Part shown: piece after piece, positions 18,331 through 26,445 of the stretch
Numbering within the stretch: position 1 is the stretch's first letter
Layout of the letters: each line of letters opens with the position of its first letter
Made by a program: the position numbers and the translations under genes
The notes under the pieces: generated by a model
What the model was told of the DNA's origin: nothing
The model's database searches: none
What the model saw: only the letters and a program-made list of their open reading frames with translations
DNA from: Micromonospora arida
GTDB taxonomy: Bacteria; Actinomycetota; Actinomycetes; Mycobacteriales; Micromonosporaceae
Assembly: GCF_003857035.1 (NCBI RefSeq)
Contig: NZ_QGSY01000186.1
Span: forward strand, 1-39,806
Reading direction: 5' to 3'
Length of the DNA: 39,806 nt

Positions 18331-20337
18331 ATGGATGAGACGGCATTCCCGGGGCGACTGCCTGAGCGGGACCGCCCGTGGGTGATGCGCACCTACGCCG
18401 GCCACTCGTCGGCCGCCGCGACCAACGCCCTCTTCCGCCGCAACCTGGCGAAGGGGCAGACCGGCCTGTCGGTCGCCTTCGACCTGCCCACCCAGACCGG
18501 GTACGACCCGGACCACGAACTCGCCTCCGGCGAGGTCGGGCGGGTCGGCGTGCCGGTGGCCCACCTCGGCGACATGCGGGCGCTCTTCGACGGCCTCCCG
18601 CTCGCCGACACGAACACCTCGATGACCATCAACGCCCCGGCGATGTGGCTGCTCGCCCTGTACGGCACCGTCGGCCTGGAGCAGGGCGCCGACCTGGCCC
18701 GCTGCGCCGGCACCACCCAGAACGACATCATCAAGGAGTACCTGTCCCGGGGCACCTACATCTTCCCGCCGGCGGCGTCGCTGCGGCTCACCGCCGACGT
18801 GGTGGCGTACACGCTGCGCGAGATGCCCCGGTGGAACCCGGTCAACATCTGCTCGTACCACCTCCAGGAGGCGGGCGCCACGCCCGTGCAGGAGGTCGGC
18901 TTCGCGCTGGCCACCGCGGTCGCCGTGCTCGACGCGGTCCGTGACTCCGGCCAGGTGCCGGCCGAGCGGATGGGCGACGTGGTCCAGCGGATCTCGTTCT
19001 TCGTCAACGCCGGGGTGCGCTTCGTCGAGGAGATCGCCAAGATGCGCGCGTTCGGCGTGCTCTGGGACGAGATCACCCGGGACCGGTACGGGGTCACCGA
19101 CGCCAGACAACGGCGGTTCCGCTACGGGGTGCAGGTCAACTCGCTCGGCCTCACCGAGGCGCAGCCGGAGAACAACATCCAGCGCATCGTACTGGAGATG
19201 CTCGGCGTGACGATGTCCCGTGACGCCCGGGCCCGCGCGGTCCAACTGCCCGCCTGGAACGAGGCGCTCGGCCTGCCCCGCCCGTGGGACCAGCAGTGGT
19301 CGCTGCGGATGCAGCAGGTTCTGGCGTACGAGTCGGATCTGCTCGAATATCCCGACCTCTTCGCGGGCTCGCACGTGATGACCGCGCTGGTCGACGAGGT
19401 CGTCACCGGGGCGCGGGTCGAGCTGGACAAGGTGCTGGAGCTGGGCGGCGTCGTCGCCGCCGTGGAGACCGGCTACCTCAAGAGCGCGTTGGTCGCGTCG
19501 CTGGCCGAGCGTCGTCGGCGCATCGAGTCCGGTGCTGACGTGGTGGTCGGGGTCAACCGGTACACCGAGACCGAATCCTCCCCGCTGACCGCCGCCGGCG
19601 CGGGCGCCGTCGAGCAGGTCGATCCCGCGGTCGAGGCGGCCGCCGTGGACGGCGTACGCCGGTGGCGGGCCGACCGGGACGCGGCCGTCGTCGACGCGGC
19701 GCTGGCCCGGCTGCGCGCGGACGCCGCGACCACCACCAACCTGATGCCGGCCACCCTGGAGTGCGTGCGGGCCGGGGTGACCACCGGCGAGTGGGCCGGC
19801 GCGCTGCGCCAGGTCTTCGGCGAGTACCGGGCACCGACCGGCCTGGCCGGCGCCACCGGCGGCGGCGGGGAGCCGGGCCTCGTCGCGGTCCGCGAGCGGG
19901 TCACCGCCACCGCGCGGGAGCTGGGCAGCGGCCGGCTGCGCCTGCTGGTCGGCAAACCCGGCCTGGACGGGCACTCCAACGGCGCGGAGCAGATCGCGGT
20001 ACGCGCCCGCGACGCCGGCTTCGAGGTCGTCTACCAGGGCATCCGGTTGACCGCGGGGCAGATCGTCGCCGCCGCCGTCGAGGAGGACGTCGACCTGGTC
20101 GGGCTCTCCGTGCTCTCCGGGTCGCACCTGGCCGCCGTGCCCGCGGTGCTCGACGGGCTGCGCGCCGCCGGCCGGCCGGACCTGCCGGTGGTGGTGGGCG
20201 GCATCATCCCGGCCAGCGACGCGGACACCCTCCGGGCGGCCGGGGTCGCCCGGGTCTTCACCCCGAAGGACTTCGCCCTCACCGGCATCATCGACGACCT
20301 GGTGACGGTCATCCGTCACGCCAACGACCTGCCCTGA
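18331..20337 (+). CDS. ecm: Ethylmalonyl-CoA mutase (MeaA-type)
   Basis: This 668-residue single-chain, adenosylcobalamin-dependent mutase converts ethylmalonyl-CoA to methylsuccinyl-CoA in the ethylmalonyl-CoA pathway. The large N-terminal TIM-barrel domain (residues 1 to about 500) shows GQTGLSVAFDLPTQTGYDPD and NICSYHLQEAGATPVQE. The C-terminal B12 domain has the cobalt-ligand motif D546-x-H548-x-x-G551 in LDGHSNG, then GLSVLSGSH and VVVGGIIP. The length and linker match MeaA of Streptomyces, rather than the two-gene methylmalonyl-CoA mutase or the small-subunit isobutyryl-CoA mutase. Substrate specificity is inferred from this resemblance and from ccr in the same window. There is no ribosome binding site; the ATG lies six bases after TAGACT. 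Confidence 0.92.
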   Translation: MDETAFPGRLPERDRPWVMRTYAGHSSAAATNALFRRNLAKGQTGLSVAFDLPTQTGYDPDHELASGEVGRVGVPVAHLGDMRALFDGLPLADTNTSMTINAPAMWLLALYGTVGLEQGADLARCAGTTQNDIIKEYLSRGTYIFPPAASLRLTADVVAYTLREMPRWNPVNICSYHLQEAGATPVQEVGFALATAVAVLDAVRDSGQVPAERMGDVVQRISFFVNAGVRFVEEIAKMRAFGVLWDEITRDRYGVTDARQRRFRYGVQVNSLGLTEAQPENNIQRIVLEMLGVTMSRDARARAVQLPAWNEALGLPRPWDQQWSLRMQQVLAYESDLLEYPDLFAGSHVMTALVDEVVTGARVELDKVLELGGVVAAVETGYLKSALVASLAERRRRIESGADVVVGVNRYTETESSPLTAAGAGAVEQVDPAVEAAAVDGVRRWRADRDAAVVDAALARLRADAATTTNLMPATLECVRAGVTTGEWAGALRQVFGEYRAPTGLAGATGGGGEPGLVAVRERVTATARELGSGRLRLLVGKPGLDGHSNGAEQIAVRARDAGFEVVYQGIRLTAGQIVAAAVEEDVDLVGLSVLSGSHLAAVPAVLDGLRAAGRPDLPVVVGGIIPASDADTLRAAGVARVFTPKDFALTGIIDDLVTVIRHANDLP

Positions 20338-20350
20338 TCGGGCGCTGTCC

Positions 20351-20446
20351 CGGCAGGTCGTCGGCCGACGTGGGTCAGCGGCCGGCAGGTCGTCGGCCGA
20401 CGTGGGTCAGCGGCCGGCAGGTCGTCGGCCGACGTGGGTCAGCGGC
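20351..20446. repeat. Three perfect 32-bp tandem repeats, each with a 12-bp palindrome
   Basis: Copies begin at 20351, 20383 and 20415 and are identical over 32 bases. Each contains the perfect palindrome CGTCGGCCGACG (20359-20370, 20391-20402, 20423-20434). The array sits between the convergent ecm and DUF1540 genes. The third copy includes the stop codon of the latter. Confidence 0.9.
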
Positions 20447-20735
20447 CGGAGTAGGTCATGCAGTCGGCCATGTCGTTGTCCGGGCCGACCCTGATCGACG
20501 CCGCGTGGCACTCCAACTGCTCGTTGTGCCGGCAGTCGGAGCGCTGGCATGCGCCCACCTGCGCGATCAGGCTGTCCACGCCGCCGCGGACGGGCGACTC
20601 GACGAACGTGTGGCAGTGGGCGTGATCCATGCTGCCGATGGTGATCGCGAAGGCGTGGCAGTCACCCGACTGGTTGTACGCGCACGCGGCCACCACGCAT
20701 TCCTGGACTCGGGGCATCTCCAACGCTGCGGTCAT
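20439..20735 (-). CDS. Small protein with two DUF1540 Cys modules
   Basis: The 98-residue protein repeats a cysteine module twice: C13-x4-C18-x7-C26-x14-C41 and C63-x4-C68-x7-C76-x15-C92. The surrounding pattern (CxxxxCxxNxxxxCxAxxIxI) is that of DUF1540, a presumed metal-binding domain. His residues accompany the last Cys of module one (HAHCHTF). Its role is unknown; a metal-binding or redox role is inference. The ATG start is preceded by a perfect AGGAGG site, suggesting efficient translation. The stop codon lies inside the innermost copy of the tandem repeat. Confidence 0.85.
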   Translation of the reverse strand: MTAALEMPRVQECVVAACAYNQSGDCHAFAITIGSMDHAHCHTFVESPVRGGVDSLIAQVGACQRSDCRHNEQLECHAASIRVGPDNDMADCMTYSGR

Positions 20736-20825
20736 GCCAACCTCCTCTAGGTTCTTGCCCCGATCCTAGGCTTTTGTCGGCCCCCGGAACCCCGGTATAG
20801 CGGGCCGCCGATCCGCCGCCCAGCG

Positions 20826-20902
20826 TGATCGACTCGGGTTTCCGGAACGCGGGGTGTCCCACTGCGGGGGATGGCCCGATTTCCAGGAACCCGAGTCGAT
20901 CA
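20826..20902. repeat. Palindrome of the GATCGACTCGGG family
   Basis: The 22-base arms 20826-20847 (TGATCGACTCGGGTTTCCGG plus AA) and 20881-20902 match at 20 of 22 positions, with a 33-base centre. It begins 4 bases past the stop of the DUF4126 gene, so it may terminate that transcript. It is related to the element at 12724-12802. Confidence 0.8.
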
Positions 20903-20906
20903 AGCG

Positions 20907-21524
20907 TCAGACGCGGAAGCCGGCGGCGCGGGCGGCCTCTCGTTCGCGGCGTCGTTCCGATCGACGACGGAAGAACCAGAAGGTGAAGAACGCCAGGCCG
21001 ACCAGGGCGACGAGCACCAGCACCGGCAGGATGATCGCCACCAGGGAGACCACCACGCTGGTGGCGTCCTCGGCCGTGCTGGCGACCGGGGCGCCGATCC
21101 CGGCGGTGGTCGCGTTGATCACCGGGCGGGCCGCGGACTTGAGCAGGTGCACGCCCAACGCCAGCAGTACGCCGGTGACGACCGGCACCCACTGGTGGGA
21201 CGAGAAGAAGCTCCCCGGGTCGCTGACCGTCACCGTCTCCGACGAGGAGCCGGCGCCGAAGGCCAGGCCACCGGCGGTGGGTCGGACCACGGTCTGCACC
21301 ACGTCGTTGATGTGGTCGACCACGGGCACCTTGTCCGCCACCATCTCGACGGCGAGCAGCACGGCCATGATGGCGATGACCCAGCCGTTGCCGAGCCAGG
21401 TCCAGCCGCTGGGCAGGTCGATCAGGTCGGTGTAGCGACCGAGTAGACCGAGGATGAGCAGGGGTATGTAGGCGTTCAGGCCCGCCGAGGCGGCGAGACC
21501 GGTGCCGGTGAGGACTTCGAACAC
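20907..21524 (-). CDS. DUF4126 integral membrane protein
   Basis: The 205-residue protein has the DUF4126 pattern. It begins [22 protein letters not shown] and continues with [36 protein letters not shown] in essence. Further hydrophobic helices follow at about residues 108-128 and 158-182, then a strongly basic C-terminal tail ([17 protein letters not shown]). Function is unknown; such proteins are proposed small-solute channels or transporters only by topology. The GTG start at 21522-21524 is used. It is divergent from nucS with 71 bases between. Confidence 0.8.
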   Translation of the reverse strand: MFEVLTGTGLAASAGLNAYIPLLILGLLGRYTDLIDLPSGWTWLGNGWVIAIMAVLLAVEMVADKVPVVDHINDVVQTVVRPTAGGLAFGAGSSSETVTVSDPGSFFSSHQWVPVVTGVLLALGVHLLKSAARPVINATTAGIGAPVASTAEDATSVVVSLVAIILPVLVLVALVGLAFFTFWFFRRRSERRREREAARAAGFRV

Positions 21525-21583
21525 GGTCTCAGCATCGCATCGACGCGCCAGTGCCGCTCGCTGGCGACCGGGGGGTGCTCGGC

Positions 21584-21589
21584 TACCCT
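21584..21589 (+). promoter_or_regulatory. -10 element of a probable leaderless nucS promoter
   Basis: TACCCT lies six bases before the GTG start of nucS, and there is no ribosome binding site between. Spacing matches that seen at ecm and at the aldehyde dehydrogenase gene. Confidence 0.45.
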
Positions 21590-21595
21590 CGTCGG

Positions 21596-22255
21596 GTGCG
21601 GTTGGTCATTGCGAAGTGCTCGGTGGACTATGTCGGACGGCTCTCGGCTCACCTGCCGCTGGCCACCCGGTTGCTGATGGTGAAGGCGGACGGGTCGGTG
21701 TCTATTCACGCCGACGACCGGGCGTACAAGCCGTTGAACTGGATGAGCCCGCCGTGTCGGTTGGAGGAGGCCCCCGGTGTGTGGCGGGTCGTCAACAAGG
21801 CTGGCGAGGAGTTGCGGATCACCCTGGAGGAGATCTTCCAGGACACCTCGTACGAGTTGGGTGTGGATCCGGGCCTGCGCAAGGACGGGGTGGAGGCGCA
21901 CCTACAGGAGTTGCTGGCCGCCAACCCGGGTGCCCTGGGTGAGGGATTCACGCTGGTCCGCCGCGAGTACATGACGGCCATCGGCCCGGTCGACCTGCTG
22001 TGCCGCGATGCCAACTCGGGCTCGGTCGCCGTCGAGGTCAAGCGGCGCGGCGACATCGACGGGGTGGAGCAGCTGACCCGTTATCTCGAGCTGATGAACC
22101 GCGACCCGCTGCTCAGCCCCGTCGTCGGGGTCTTCGCCGCCCAGGAGATCAAGCCGCAGGCCCGGGTGCTCGCCACCGACCGGGGCATCCGGTGTGTGGT
22201 CGTGGACTACGACAAGCTGCGCGGCATCGTGAAGGACGAGCTGACGCTCTTCTGA
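21596..22255 (+). CDS. nucS: Mismatch-specific endonuclease NucS (EndoMS)
   Basis: NucS cleaves both strands at mismatches and supplies the non-canonical mismatch repair of actinobacteria, which lack MutS and MutL. The 219-residue protein has the family start ([20 protein letters not shown]). The C-terminal RecB-like nuclease core shows [32 protein letters not shown] and the final [16 protein letters not shown], the last probably binding the beta clamp. The acidic D and E-x-K catalytic residues are present. GTG 21596 is chosen because conserved sequence begins there and a -10 box stands six bases upstream. The gene converges on a methyltransferase gene only 8 bases away. Confidence 0.93.
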   Translation: MRLVIAKCSVDYVGRLSAHLPLATRLLMVKADGSVSIHADDRAYKPLNWMSPPCRLEEAPGVWRVVNKAGEELRITLEEIFQDTSYELGVDPGLRKDGVEAHLQELLAANPGALGEGFTLVRREYMTAIGPVDLLCRDANSGSVAVEVKRRGDIDGVEQLTRYLELMNRDPLLSPVVGVFAAQEIKPQARVLATDRGIRCVVVDYDKLRGIVKDELTLF

Positions 22256-22263
22256 CCGGCGTC

Positions 22264-22920
22264 CTACCCGGTGCGCACCGCGATCAGTGACTTCGGCAGG
22301 CCGAACACCCGCTCCACCAGCATGGTCGAGTCGGGGAAGTAGTGGCGCATCTGCGAGCGGTCCAACAACTCGGTCCAGAGCACCTGGTGGATGGCGGCGT
22401 CGTGGCTGCGGGTCGGCTTGTGCCCCAACGGCCAGCGGCGGGCGAACGCGGTGCGCAGTCGTACCGGCAGGAACTGCATGCCGGGTGCGATCCAGTGTGG
22501 CTCGATGGGGAAGTAGCGGTAGGGCGTCTGCACCCAGTGCCGGTCGGCCAGTGAGCGGGCGGCGGCGGCGAAGCGGATCCGGCGTTCGTGCCCGCCCACA
22601 TGCTCCAGCACCGAGTTCGAGAAAACCAGGTCGTAGCTGCCCTTGGTGAGATGCGGGGGCAGGTCGCAGGCGTCGGCCTGCTCGACGTGGGCCCATTCCG
22701 GGACGACGGCGGGCGGCTGCTCCAGGTTGACGACGGTCACCCGGGCCGGTCGGACGGTGGAGCGGTGCCAGGTGCCGAGCCGACCACCGAGGTCGACCAC
22801 GTGCATGTCGCAGATGTCGGGAAAGGTGCGCGCCAGCCAGTCCGAGCGGTGCCGACGCCGTCGGGCGCTCCACGACTGGTCACTGTCGACAAGGCGGTAG
22901 CGCAATCGATTGGGGCCCAT
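22264..22920 (-). CDS. Class I SAM-dependent methyltransferase (substrate unknown)
   Basis: The 218-residue protein carries a Rossmann methyltransferase core. Motif I-like VVDLGGRLGTW is at about residues 41-51, the acidic residue ending the second strand lies in VVNLEQPP, and the post-motif DLVFSNSVLEHVGGHERR is typical of Methyltransf_11 proteins. The segment VQTPYRYFPIEPHWIAPG, with His and aromatic residues, appears in lipid or glycan-associated methyltransferases, but I cannot name the substrate. It starts at ATG 22918-22920, downstream of an unusually AT-rich 80-base stretch containing a hairpin. Confidence 0.8.
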   Translation of the reverse strand: MGPNRLRYRLVDSDQSWSARRRRHRSDWLARTFPDICDMHVVDLGGRLGTWHRSTVRPARVTVVNLEQPPAVVPEWAHVEQADACDLPPHLTKGSYDLVFSNSVLEHVGGHERRIRFAAAARSLADRHWVQTPYRYFPIEPHWIAPGMQFLPVRLRTAFARRWPLGHKPTRSHDAAIHQVLWTELLDRSQMRHYFPDSTMLVERVFGLPKSLIAVRTG

Positions 22921-22961
22921 TTAACGCAATGTACCGCCGTGGCCACAGCGTATAAACATGT

Positions 22962-22995
22962 GGATACACCGATCTTTGTTGATGATCGGTTATCC
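22962..22995 (-). terminator. AT-rich hairpin after the aldehyde dehydrogenase gene
   Basis: GGATACACCGATC (22962-22974) pairs with GATCGGTTATCC (22984-22995) with one bulged base around a 9-base loop. It lies just downstream of the aldehyde dehydrogenase stop and upstream of the methyltransferase start. It may be a terminator or an operator. The surrounding 22921-23000 is the most AT-rich non-coding stretch in the window. Confidence 0.5.
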
Positions 22996-23000
22996 GACAC

Positions 23001-24497
23001 TTACCTTCCGTACATGACCTTGATGGCCTTGACGAGTCGGGCCACGTCGGCCGGGGTGCGCTCGAAGGTCATCGACGGCAGCAGCGACCGCGCACGACGT
23101 CGGGTGACCGCCTTGGCCCGACCGAACTCACGCAGGCCGTCCTCCCCGTGGATCCGCCCGAAGCCGGAGTCGCCCACACCGCCGAACGGCAGGGTGGACA
23201 TGCCGGCGAAGGTCAGCGTGGAGTTGATCGACGCCATCCCGGAGCGCAGTCGCCGGGCGATGGCCACCGCACGCCGCCGGCCGAAGACCGAACCCCCGAG
23301 GCCGTACGACAGGGCGTTGGCCCGGGTGACGGCCTCGTCGGCGTCGCGGACCCGGCTGATGGTCAGCGTGGGCCCGAAGGTCTCCTCACGGACGGCGGCG
23401 GACTCCTCCGGTACGTCCACCAGCACGGTGGGGTGGACGTACGGCGGCTGTACGGCGCTCGGGCCGCCGAGCACGGCGCGCCCGCCGGACGTGATCGCGG
23501 CGTCGATGTGCCGGCGGATCACGTCGATCTGCTTGGGCATGGTGATCGGGCCGATGTCGGTGCCCTCCGGCCCGACCGTCAGCCGACCGGCGCGGGTGAC
23601 CACCTTGTCGACGAAGGCGTCGAAGACGGCGTCGACCGCGTACACCCGCTCGATGCCGATGCAGGTCTGGCCGGCGTTGGTCATGCCGCCCCAGACGCAC
23701 GCCTCGGCGGCCGCGTCCAGGTCGGCGTCGCTGTCCACGATCATGGCGTCCTTGCCGCCGCCCTCGATCAGCACCGGGGTCAGCGTCTCGGCGCAGGCCG
23801 CCATCACCTTTCGGGCGGTGGCGGTGGAGCCGGTGAAGGCCAGCTTGTCGACGCCGGAGCGGCACAGCGCCGCGCCCACGTCGCCCAGCCCGTGCACGGC
23901 GGTGAACACCGGCTGCTCGGGCACCACCTCGGCGAAGCTGTCCACCAGCCACTGGCCGACGACGGGCGTGTACTCGCTCGGCTTGAGCACCACGGCGTTG
24001 CCGGCGGCGAGGGCGTACGCGGCGGAGCCGATCGGCGTGAAGACCGGATAGTTCCACGGCCCGATCACGCCAACCACACCGTGCGGCTGGTATTCGAGGT
24101 GCCCGGAGAACTCGGCGAGGATGAGCCGGGACCGCACCCGGCGTGGACCGAGCACGCGGCCGGCGTTGCGGGCGGCCCAGTCGATGTGCTCGATCGCGGT
24201 GACGATCTCGACGATGGCGTCGGCGGTCGGCTTCCCGCCCTCGACGTGCACCAACTCGGCCAACTGCTCGATGCGCTTGGCGAGCAGGGCACGCCACCGC
24301 AGCATCCGCTGGCGGCGGCCGGTGAACCCGAGACCGGCCCACCACTCGCCGGCGGCGCGGGCGCGCTCGACGGCCTGCCGCACGTCGGCGTCGCTGGCGA
24401 CCGGGAGGCGACCGGCCTCAGCGCCGGTCGCCGGGCTGGTGGAGACCAACTCGCCCGCGTCGATGACCGGAACGCCCGGGATATGCACTGCCGTCAT
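23001..24497 (-). CDS. NAD(P)-dependent aldehyde dehydrogenase family protein
   Basis: The 498-residue protein oxidises an aldehyde to a carboxylate in the cytoplasm. It has the ALDH signatures VVGVIGPWNYPVFTP (cofactor-binding Asn), LKPSEYTP, the FTGST nucleotide turn, the Glu motif as LIEGGGKDAMIV, and the catalytic Cys in NAGQTCIGIERVYA. EETFGPTLTI and LPFGGVGDSGFGRIHG complete the domain. The last 40 residues, ending in ADVARLVKAIKVMYGR, form an extension. Succinate-semialdehyde-type or broad-specificity activity is possible, but the sequence does not settle the substrate. The ATG at 24497 lies six bases after a TAGACT box. Confidence 0.9.
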   Translation of the reverse strand: MTAVHIPGVPVIDAGELVSTSPATGAEAGRLPVASDADVRQAVERARAAGEWWAGLGFTGRRQRMLRWRALLAKRIEQLAELVHVEGGKPTADAIVEIVTAIEHIDWAARNAGRVLGPRRVRSRLILAEFSGHLEYQPHGVVGVIGPWNYPVFTPIGSAAYALAAGNAVVLKPSEYTPVVGQWLVDSFAEVVPEQPVFTAVHGLGDVGAALCRSGVDKLAFTGSTATARKVMAACAETLTPVLIEGGGKDAMIVDSDADLDAAAEACVWGGMTNAGQTCIGIERVYAVDAVFDAFVDKVVTRAGRLTVGPEGTDIGPITMPKQIDVIRRHIDAAITSGGRAVLGGPSAVQPPYVHPTVLVDVPEESAAVREETFGPTLTISRVRDADEAVTRANALSYGLGGSVFGRRRAVAIARRLRSGMASINSTLTFAGMSTLPFGGVGDSGFGRIHGEDGLREFGRAKAVTRRRARSLLPSMTFERTPADVARLVKAIKVMYGR

Positions 24498-24503
24498 GGC
24501 GGA

Positions 24504-24509
24504 AGTCTA
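24504..24509 (-). promoter_or_regulatory. -10 element of a probable leaderless aldehyde dehydrogenase promoter
   Basis: Read on the minus strand, TAGACT is followed by six bases (TCCGCC) and then the ATG. No ribosome binding site fits in between. The hexamer and spacing are the same as at ecm. Confidence 0.5.
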
Positions 24510-24754
24510 GACCCGAGGATTACTCACCGGTAGGGTCCCCGATTCGCGGTCGGGGGACCGGCGTCGCACCAACCCGGCCGATCGTTGATCAGTGCAGGTC
24601 AGGGCGTCGGTGACGGGTGCAGCCCGCCCGAATCGTCGAACGGCAGGTGGCCGGGAGGTGACGAGAGGCTGACCGGCCGGTCGGTATTGACGACTACCGT
24701 CTGATGGCAAGCTGACGCGCGGAGTGACGGTGTGGGGTGGAGGGCTGACTGTCC

Positions 24755-25171
24755 ATGGAGGAACATCCGGAACTGATGCCGCTGTTGACGGTCGCGGGTG
24801 GACCGATGCGCGGCGCGAGCTTTCGCATGCGAGCCGAAACACAGGTGATCGGCCGAGCGCCGACCGGTCAGGTGGTCATCAACGACCCACACCTGAGCCG
24901 TCGTCACGCCGAGGTGTGGCTGGCACCGGAGGGCCCGTCCCTGCGGGACCTGGGCTCCACCAACGGCACCTGGCTCAACGACCGGCGGATCACCGAGGTG
25001 GAACGACTCTCCGACGGCGACGTGATCCGGCTGGGCCGTACCGAACTGCGCCTGTTCGACCCCGGGGTGGCGCTCACCGACCCGGTGGGGCTCAGCTTCG
25101 GCCCGTCCCGGCGCGACGTCCGTCCGACGCTGGCACTGCCACTGGCCGCACCACCGGGCTCGCGTCGCTGA
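24755..25171 (+). CDS. Stand-alone FHA-domain protein
   Basis: The 138-residue protein is almost entirely one forkhead-associated domain, which binds phosphothreonine peptides. The conserved residues are all present: VIGRAPTGQVVI, then DPHLSRRHAEVWL, then LRDLGSTNGTWLN. The last 30 residues are low complexity. Such proteins usually read out Ser/Thr kinase signalling, but no kinase is encoded in this window, so the partner is unknown. ATG 24755 is used. It is divergent from the aldehyde dehydrogenase gene across a 257-base gap. Confidence 0.9.
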   Translation: MEEHPELMPLLTVAGGPMRGASFRMRAETQVIGRAPTGQVVINDPHLSRRHAEVWLAPEGPSLRDLGSTNGTWLNDRRITEVERLSDGDVIRLGRTELRLFDPGVALTDPVGLSFGPSRRDVRPTLALPLAAPPGSRR

Positions 25172-25257
25172 TCTGGCGGCCGGCCACACCTGGCAGCTCC
25201 GCTGGGTGGCGGTCCGACACCTGGACCGGCGGGGACACCCGTGGCACCATGCCGCGG

Positions 25258-26319
25258 ATGGAGACCGAGCAGCGGACCGTGACGGCGAACGGCATCACCC
25301 AGGCGGTACGGGTGGCCGGCCCGCCGGACGGCACACCGGTGCTGCTGATCCACGGCAACTGCTCGTCCGCGCTGTTCTGGGAGCCGCTGGTCCGCCGTCT
25401 GCCACCGACGCTGCGGGTGGTCGCCCCCGACCTGCGGGGGTACGGCGACTCCGCGACCGCCCCGGTGGACGCCACCCGAGGCCTGCGGGACTTCGCCGAC
25501 GACGTGGCCGCCCTGCTGGACGACCCGACGCTCTTCGACGCCGACGCGCGCCCGGTGGTGGTCGGGCACTCCCTCGGCGGCGGGGTGGCGATGCGCCTGC
25601 TCGTCGACCATCCGCACCGGGTGGGGGCGTTGCTGCTCGCCGCACCGGTCTCCCCGTACGGCTTCGGTGGCACCCGCGACCTGACCGGCACGCCGACCAC
25701 CCCCGACTTCGCCGGCACCGGCGCCGGCACGGCGAACCCGGACTTCGTCGCCCGCCTCGCGACCGGTGACCGGAGCACGGACGCGCCGGCCAGCCCGCGC
25801 GCCGTGCTGCGGGCCACCTACGTGGCCGATCCCGCCTCACTGGTCGAGGACGAGGAACTGCTGCTGGACACCGTGCTCTCCACCGCCACCGGGGACGACA
25901 ACTACCCGGGCACGGCGGTGCCGTCGGAGAACTGGCCGGGCACCGCGCCGGGGGAGCGCGGGGTGCTCAACGCGCTCGCGCCGACCTTCTTCCGGATCGC
26001 CGACGAGCTGGTGGCCGTCGCCGAGAAACCGCCGGTCACCTGGGTACGCGGAGACGTCGACGTCATCGTCTCGGACACCTCGCTCTTCGACCTGGCGTAC
26101 CTGGGTTCGCTGGATCTCGTGCCCGGCTGGCCCGGAGCGGACGCCTGCCCACCCCAGCCGATGGTCGGCCAGACCCGGGCGGTGCTCGACCGGTACGCGG
26201 CGGCCGGCGGCGCGTACCACGAGGTGGTGCTGCCCGGCTGCGGTCACAGCCCGCACCTGGAGCGCCCGGCGGAGTTCGTCGCGGAGTTGTTGGCCCTGAC
26301 CAGCGTGTCGACCGGGTAG
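25258..26319 (+). CDS. Alpha/beta hydrolase
   Basis: The 353-residue protein has the alpha/beta hydrolase fold. The oxyanion region is LLIHGNCSSALFWEPL, and the DLRGYGDS strand follows. The nucleophile Ser is in VVGHSLGGGVAMRL, the acid is probably in WVRGDVDVIVSD, and the His is in VLPGCGHSPHLERP. A Gly/Thr-rich lid insertion of about 100 residues lies between Ser and Asp. The substrate is unknown. ATG 25258 is preferred to ATG 25249 because GGCACCAT stands 7 bases upstream as a possible -10 of a leaderless transcript. The downstream fused dehydrogenase gene has its own promoter region. Confidence 0.88.
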   Translation: METEQRTVTANGITQAVRVAGPPDGTPVLLIHGNCSSALFWEPLVRRLPPTLRVVAPDLRGYGDSATAPVDATRGLRDFADDVAALLDDPTLFDADARPVVVGHSLGGGVAMRLLVDHPHRVGALLLAAPVSPYGFGGTRDLTGTPTTPDFAGTGAGTANPDFVARLATGDRSTDAPASPRAVLRATYVADPASLVEDEELLLDTVLSTATGDDNYPGTAVPSENWPGTAPGERGVLNALAPTFFRIADELVAVAEKPPVTWVRGDVDVIVSDTSLFDLAYLGSLDLVPGWPGADACPPQPMVGQTRAVLDRYAAAGGAYHEVVLPGCGHSPHLERPAEFVAELLALTSVSTG

Positions 26320-26395
26320 CGGCGCCGCTGGGCCGTGGGTGAAATATGCCACGGCGTCTCGACAACTCACCGTCACGTGGCAGACTCGCGCGCAT

Positions 26396-26420
26396 AACCT
26401 TAGCGGCCGTTCAGTGGCCG
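26396..26420 (+). promoter_or_regulatory. Weak ecm/ccr-like box before the double dehydrogenase gene
   Basis: CCGTTCAGT (26407-26415) is the exact reverse complement of nine bases of the ecm/ccr box. It lies within GGCCGTTCAGTGGCC and follows CTTAGC, which resembles the CT(T)AG flank of the other two sites. The outer TTAC/GTAA arms are not conserved. The site lies about 30 bases before the start codon. Confidence 0.35.
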
Positions 26421-26445
26421 TGTGGAGTCTCTGGGGAGGCCGGTC

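Noticed and set aside
18331..20337. Methylmalonyl-CoA or isobutyryl-CoA mutase large subunit
   Set aside because: The chain has its own B12 domain at about 668 residues and lacks a partner subunit gene. Its barrel sequence matches the MeaA/Ecm type, and ccr is nearby.
20351..20446. CRISPR array
   Set aside because: The three repeats are directly abutting with no spacers, and no cas genes are present.
22959..22995. Replication origin (DnaA-box-like TGTATCCACA and TTATCC)
   Set aside because: There is only one near-match and one poor match, with no dnaA, dnaN or gyrase genes nearby. TTTTCCACA near 18286 is likewise isolated.
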